From assembly GCA_013115135.1 (NCBI GenBank), contig JABANP010000025.1:186001-250000 (forward strand): a stretch of DNA of 64,000 nucleotides, written 5' to 3'. The notes beneath the pieces were generated by a model. The model did not search any database. It had not been told where the DNA came from and was given only the letters and a program-made list of their open reading frames with translations. The stretch comes from Perkinsus olseni. Its lineage: Eukaryota; Perkinsozoa; Perkinsida; Perkinsidae. This document shows positions 58,449 through 64,000 of this stretch, one piece after another (within the stretch, counting starts at the first letter, position 1; each line of letters opens with the position of its first letter). The position numbers and the translations under genes are program-made.

Positions 58449-61400
58449 TCACATGACCTGGATATCACCGTGCGCGACAGATGTGGTTTTGACGACTTGA
58501 CCTCGCTTCCGATAATGCTCGACCTCCGCACGAAGCTCGAACAGCTCCACAAGGGCTCGGTGATGCTCTTTTTCTAGCAATTCATATCTATCGTACCGCA
58601 GAGTATGCGCTCGCATCATTCTCATGTATCGGTACGCTGCACTGAGCTCGCGATGGCTCAACAAAGAGCAATTTTCGTGCGTGTTCGCAGAGGTGCCATC
58701 CTTGGGTGGGATATACGCCGGTGGTAGCTTGGCGACCTGACAATGAGAGGATGAAAATCCAAACAAACTAGAAAGTAGCTATACCTTCATGTCCGCCGGC
58801 TCCTCCACGTTCAAGCACGGCCCACCGACGTAGAACAGCGCGCTGCTTGGTCCAGATCGCCACTCTGGGTCCTCACCAGGGACCTGCCGCCGGCACAAGG
58901 AGAGCTCCACCCGAGATTTCCGCGAGTTGGTCTCATCAAGTCTTCCACAAGATTCAGGCAGTTGACACAGGGCACGATTGACGTTGACACCTTGCTCATC
59001 ATGAGGGGAGTCGAGCATGGGGTGAGTGGGAAAATGCCTGAGTCGTCAGAGTAGCCAAGCTTCCCTAGCTGGGTCCTAACCTGAGAGCTAGCTTTACAAT
59101 GCATGTGGGCTCGCATGAAAGCCACCTCTTGAGTAACGATGAATGAACGCTCCGGGCTCTTTTGGGCCACGGCAACCGCTTCATCCACGGTGGCTCCTGT
59201 GAGGATATACCTGCCTTGCAGCCAATGCCCGTTGAAGTACGGAATTGTCGATAACCTGGGAGTGCCAGCAGCCATCACGACAAGCCCATGTGCTGGTCCG
59301 CAGTGCATGGTCAGAGATACACCGAGGGAATCCTTGTAAGCTGTGTTGGCTTCGTGCAATACAGTCTGCCCAAATCTGATAGGTTTCGATCAAAAAATCA
59401 GGTAGAAGGATGCCTACCTGACCATCTTCTCAACGTGATCAAACACTCGCCGGGAGCCACTGGATAGAAACCTGTCGGTCGAGTCGTCAATGCCACCAGC
59501 CACGAGGAACACCAGCCTCGCAACGAGTGGTATCGTATAAAGCTGGTGCTCCCTAACCTGGATGCCGAACTGTGCCAAGACTCTGGGCGCGACTATCTTG
59601 CCGACCTCTTGCTGGATGAAGCTGTAAAGATCGTTGACCGAGCTAGCCATCTCTGATGCTTGCTTCTCAGAGCAAGGAGATATCTTGCTCGTGACGGAGA
59701 TCAGCATGATCTGAGTGGGGACTGTGCCGGGGTTCCAGCAAGTTCGCATGTTGCTGATGGGGATCGTGCGGGTAGAGGATTAAGGGTACAGTCCAATTTT
59801 GGAGTAGCCTCGCTGCTAGTCTTGCATGAACAGCATTCAGCGCACTACTGATCTGATCCTCTATAACGTGCAGTAGACTCACCATGTAGACTCGCAATTG
59901 CACGCGTACAAGCAAGATGGCATCACGCGGAGCATCACGAGGACGCTTTCCCCACTCCCACAGTGGGCGAGAGCTACTGTCAGTAGCCTACTGAGAACAT
60001 TACTGAAACCATTTGATGTGATTGAGAAACATGTTCCTCGCGGCCTTCTAGACGGTCGCAAACAGATTTAGGCAAAGATCTGCGCATGAACTCGACCGTG
60101 GTTTGCACCTACAACCGTGCTGCTGATAGCGAGACCCTGCGAGTGTCGTTACCTCTGCTGCGGAGGCCGACAGTTGGTGCAGGGCGAACATGCACTCTAG
60201 ACGAGAGAGCAGCTGGAACTTGTCGAATGGCTTGTATAAGAAATCATTAGCCCTGCGATATCCATTCTCTCTGTAGTTCACCCTTCGGGCTCACCGTGCG
60301 TCAACGGCGGCTCGGAGAATCTCACTGCTCCTCCTCGTAGACATGCACAATATGAGCAGCTTGTGCGAGAACTGCTCACGGAGTTTCTTGATGTATCTGC
60401 GGTTACTTTGGCTCAGGGTGTAACCCCCCCGATTCACTCGCAGCCTGCTTTGTTGCCGCGTACATCGGTGTCCACCATGACTAGATCCGGGACCTAGAAG
60501 GGACACATTATGGCCCCCCTAGGATTTCACATGGCTACGAAGCCGTGGGTCTCCAGCCATTGATCGGCCGCGTCTGTTGTTGAGGCTTGATGAAAGAACC
60601 TAATGGGGGTTCCTGACAAAGCGCATGCTCGCCGTGAGTTCACCATTTGTCATCGGCTAGCTCAGGCAGATTCTCGAGGATTGCCAGGGTCATTGGATCC
60701 TCGTCAACCAGCAAGATATGCCTAGCTGTTTCAGGGCGATATAGCGCGGAAGGCCCCTGTCTTGTGGGAGACGGTGAGGTCTGAGATGAGGGCCACTGGT
60801 TCTGCTCACGCATACTCTGGGCGATCGCGGGTGAAGCTCGGTTCGACTCAGTTTTCGCCACACTTCGCTGTGAATTGGTACGGCTGTCGAGACGAGAAGG
60901 AACTTCTCGACCGAGAGTTCTATTCAGCTGAAGCAGTTTTACTTTGGGGCTCCACTGTGCATCCTCGAGCGCTCTCTTCGCTTGAATCGATGCGGCTGCA
61001 TCAGCATCCCGTCTACAAGTAGGCAGAGTGATGGTTACGCTAGTGCCTCGTCCTCGTCCTAGAACAACTGTACAGCAGTGATCTTCCGATATCCGCAATT
61101 CACCAGCGCTTTCTATGTGGAACTTCCCGCCGTGCGCTTTGATAGTTCGTTCGACCAGAGCCAGACCCAGTCCTGACGGAAGAGCTCAAACTCGGATAGT
61201 ATCGCGACTGGAAGGCAGACCGACCTAAGCCTTCGAATTTCCTCAGCGCGTGATCCTCCTCGCCTTGCTCGAAAGGATGCACGATGCGAGTTAGGTGCTC
61301 TTCGTCTATACCACACCCCGTGTCGGATACCTCGGAGTACGCCAATGAACAGGGAAACCTTTTGATAATGTCGAGCTACCCTGAAAGCCGCGAAACGATC

Positions 61401-63078
61401 AGGGAACTCGGGGTCGATCATGTCGTGAACGGGGTCATGAGGGTTGTCCAAGTCCGGGACGTGTACCTGTACTAACTTCAAACGTCACGGCGACGCCAGA
61501 ATGCTTTACCCGAATGCTCCCCTTCTCTGTGAACTTGCAGGCATTGCCAAGTAAATGGCCCATCACCAGCTTGAACTTCTCGATGTCAACCCAAACCACA
61601 GGGGGATAATCGAGGTTTGTCGGGCAGTCCAGGATCAATGTAACACCTTGCACAGAAGAGTAACACGAGGACACTATGCGTTCCTTAGATGCCTTCTTTC
61701 AAGTAAAGGCCGACCGTTCTTATCGCTGGCTCTCTTCTGAGCGTGGACAGCTTCCTCGAGGGCATTGTATAGATCCACAGGCCGCGTTCTAGCAAGTGGG
61801 GCGCAGATCTCGAGGGATGGTGATCAGCAAAATTAGCTGGTACTTCAGACGCAAATCTTGTGAGAGCAGCTTTGACATTTCGGTGACGTCCTTAAAAACC
61901 TCCAAGAGCCTCTTCGCTGAGCCTGCTAGACATCTCTTTGCCCGTGAAGATGCGAAAGCTTTGTCTCGCCTTTGATGAGCTGCAAGTGCCTTTTACGCCC
62001 TTGATTCGCTTCACTCTCTACCAGGGCATCAGCCAAACCTGCAACGGCAAGGTCTAGTCCGGTCATCTTGAGCTGGCTGTATTGACCTATAATGCCGTTA
62101 ATTGGCGTCCTGACCTCGTGAGATATGTTTGCCAGCAGAGTCTCTTTCCTCAGTTCATTCTGCTTCCGTTCGGACATGTCTTTAAGAACGAAAATCAAAA
62201 AGATTGGCTCGGGATAGTCGTCCTGATCTGTGAGCGGGTATCGTTCATCTCCGTCATGAGGGGATTTCCCCAACGTACCATCGGGTTCCTGTTCATCCAT
62301 TTTTATTTCAAGCGTCCGTGTCCAGGAAAATGATCTCCTCTCGGCAAACTCTGAGTGTGAGTGTCTGGGCGGGCGTATTATTTGTGATAACGCAAAAAGG
62401 CGCCCCTGGACTTCGATCGGGAATGTGTGTCCTTGGCGGTGGATTCCGGAGGCCTGAAATCGACAGCGGCTCCTCTGAGGCGTAGGACTCTGTCGGCGCC
62501 AGGCCAAGCCATCGTCGTGCAGTATCCTGTCGCGGTTAGACAGAGGGTTGTGTTCGCTCAAGAGGATGCCCTAGCTTAGATAGGGGCGACGTCGAGTGAT
62601 TGAACGACGTACCTCGCGAAAGTGAATGAAGTCCGGTGGCCAGAACCCATCTTTCTGCTTGCAACGGACCATGCGTGCTATGAACCTCTGCAACTGCGGC
62701 ATGTGCAGCTGTTGGCTCTCCGAGGCCATGAATATGGACATCCTGGCCGAGTTTAGCCTGAAGAGTCGATGCCCGCCATAAGGCCCGATGGGATACATAC
62801 TGGCTGTGGTCGTATCCGAATAGCTGCACTGTGGCCTGGTTCGCTGCTACAATCTCGCCGGCTAGATTGGTGACGACCATAGCGTCCGACACGCACTCTG
62901 TGAGAGCTATAACCGTTAAGGCCGATCTCTGCTCCGGCGCAGCGACTTGGCTGAGGCGACGCAAGCTGAGAAGGTTATCATGCTGGGCGATCACGCCACT
63001 GAAGCGACAGGCTCACCCGAAGCGCTCAACCTCTGTCGGAGCCTCGGCAACGTCGCTCGAGTCGGGAGAGTGGCTCAT
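58449..63078 (-). CDS. Hybrid histidine kinase: PAS - HisKA - HATPase - REC - cyclase-like domain - coiled coil
   Basis: Likely start at 63078 (MSHSPDSSDVAEAPTEVERF), then a GTGAGC intron. PAS: SDAMVVTNLAGEIVAANQAT (about 62890) with QLFGYDHSQYV. PAC-like HRQGHTFPIEVQ and FVLKDMSERKQNE lead into HisKA: LLANISHEVRTPINGIIG (about 62090-62145), with the phospho-acceptor His. HATPase: LVMGHLLGNACKFTEKG (N box, about 61530), VSDTGCGIDEEHL (G1, about 61300), GRGTSVTITLP (G2, about 61030). REC: HILLVDEDPMTLAIL (about 60700), VPDLVMVDTD (phospho-acceptor Asp, about 60480), LLILCMST, then ANDFLYKPFDKFQLL (conserved Lys, about 60225). Next is EFMRRSLPKSVCDRLEG, the linker usual before class III cyclases. 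Cyclase-like blocks follow: VNDLYSF, VFLVAGGIDD, then LTMHCGPAHGLVVMAAG and ILTGATVDEAVAVAQ (59170-59310). The C-terminus is coiled coil (LEKEHHRALVELFELRAEVE). Two-component residues are complete. The cyclase metal Asp positions look replaced. Exon borders are approximate. Confidence 0.8.
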
Positions 63079-63244
63079 CTTACTTTAACCACGAAAACGC
63101 ACTCGCGAAATAGCCGTTGAAGTATGTGCCCCTCAGCGGAGACCCAGCAGGATTTCCGAGAGCTGACTGCAGTGAGCTGATTGTGGAACTCATGCGAGCT
63201 GGGAGGTGGACGAGTCATTAGGATACATGATAAATCGACCATCT
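63079..63244. other. Short spacer between two minus-strand genes
   Basis: About 165 bp separate the stop of the EF-hand gene from the start of the hybrid kinase. It probably holds a polyadenylation signal and the kinase 5' leader. Nothing specific is visible. Confidence 0.4.
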
Positions 63245-64000
63245 CTAGCTTGGACTATCACGCATCATCAGTTTATCACCTAGACTGCCAGATATCTGAG
63301 ATCGTGACGAAGAGCTCGCAACGAACACTGTAACCGCTACGGTGTAGCTGTCGAACAGAGGCCTCAAGTAGCGCGGGAAAGAGCGTTGAGATAGGGCGAG
63401 GAATGGTACGTTCATGGCCGGCAGGATGAGTTTCATGTTGCGCTTGGCCACCGACATGAACTGCTCGTAGGATATCTTCACTCCAGCGGGATCGTTCTTA
63501 TTCAGCCCTGGAGGGATACTGGAAGCGTGGTGACTGCTTGGTCTCCTACCCATCGAATCCAAGATTGTGTCGGCTTTGTCTCCGATCTCGCCATCGCCAG
63601 CGCCCGGAAAGTTTGCTCTAAGATCAAGGACCCAGTGCCGAACAGCGTTCCCTCCTGGTTGATACTTGAGGATATTCTTCAGCTCATGAAGCTCGATGAA
63701 ACCCGACTGGTCTTCGTCAAACATGAGGAAGGCGAACTGTAGCTTGCTCATCTGGTTGCTGCCCGTGTAGTTGGACAGGCCCACCTTGGCAGCGGATCAC
63801 CAAGCGAGCTTAGAGCCATGCTTCGGGAGGGATTCAGACGCTCACAATGAATTCCTTGAGTTCAAGGGAACCACTGCCGTCAGCATCGAATACATCAAAC
63901 ATGCGTTTCATGAGGAAAGAATCTTTCTGCTCCATCACTGCGAGGAATCTACGAGGAAGGTCCATTTGTCGTGCAAGCGATTGCGGTGGATGGACTCCGG
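63245..64000 (-). CDS. EF-hand calcium-binding protein (5' end outside window)
   Basis: Reading from 64000 down, an exon encodes MDLPRRFLAVMEQKDSFLMK then RMFDVFDADGSGSLELKEFI, a canonical EF-hand loop (DADGSGSLELKE, about 63860-63895). After an intron comes KLQFAFLMFDEDQSGFIELH, a second full loop (DEDQSGFIELHE, about 63685-63720). A degenerate loop (NKNDPAGVKISYEQF) follows near 63490. The C-terminal tail (MKLILPAMNVPFLALSQRSF onward) shows no catalytic motif and ends at 63245. The paired-loop layout resembles calcineurin B-like or NADPH-oxidase-type regulatory segments. I cannot tell whether it is a small sensor or the tail of a larger enzyme, because the N-terminus is missing. The two good loops imply real calcium binding. 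Confidence 0.75.

Noticed and set aside
1..64000. CRISPR arrays, rRNA genes, prophage or bacterial operons
   Set aside because: No regularly spaced short repeats or rRNA signatures seen, and genes have spliceosomal introns.

Overview
This window is nuclear DNA of a eukaryotic protist. The coding sequence is broken into many short exons by GT-AG introns, mostly about 35-70 nt. Codon use is balanced and base composition is near 50% GC. There is no operon or Shine-Dalgarno logic. Several genes have an AG acceptor-like site a few bases upstream of the start codon, as expected for spliced-leader trans-splicing. The gene content (glucosidase II, a CHK-type kinase, EF-hand proteins, a hybrid histidine kinase) and the tandem amplification suggest an alveolate such as Perkinsus. 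That assignment is inference; no marker gene proves it.

Layout. Positions 1-4154 (minus strand) hold the 5' two thirds of a glycoside hydrolase family 31 (GH31) gene like the glucosidase II alpha subunit. Two unrelated genes follow on the plus strand: a putatively acylated protein with an EDR2_C/DUF1336-like C-terminus (5269-6492) and a CHK/EcKinase-like small-molecule kinase (6976-8816). From 10033 to about 53770 lies a head-to-tail array of GH31 copies: B (10033), C (18491), D (24667), a deleted remnant C' (32131), E (35063), F (41873), a divergent copy G (48234) and a terminal remnant H (53265). Every full copy encodes a signal peptide, a TC.Q.(S/T)SFC-type N-terminal motif, and the GH31 core with WLDIEH, WNDMNEP, MWTGD and FTGSDIGGF motifs.

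Copy B looks intact by eye. C, D, E, F and G each carry at least one frameshift, deletion, insertion or catalytic-motif change. The array therefore looks like a birth-and-death family with gene conversion and block duplication (B-C to D-C'). Two non-autonomous DNA-transposon-like insertions interrupt it. One is a 504-bp hAT-like element with an 8-bp target-site duplication inside an exon of copy D. The other is a roughly 1.06-kb AACGCG-rich element behind copy B.

Positions 54-58 kb are gene-poor. They hold one small secreted-protein ORF, MITE-like and tandem repeats, and strong hairpins.

The right end carries two minus-strand signalling genes. The first is a large fusion protein (58449-63078) with PAS, histidine kinase (HisKA and HATPase), response-regulator receiver, nucleotide-cyclase-like and coiled-coil regions. 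All two-component catalytic residues are visible in it, while the cyclase metal-binding aspartates appear to be lost. The second is an EF-hand calcium-binding protein (63245-64000) whose 5' end lies outside the window. The fusion protein is the most unusual gene here. The GH31 enzymes would act in the ER lumen, trimming glucose from N-glycans or hydrolysing alpha-glucans. The right-end genes are predicted to act in signalling.
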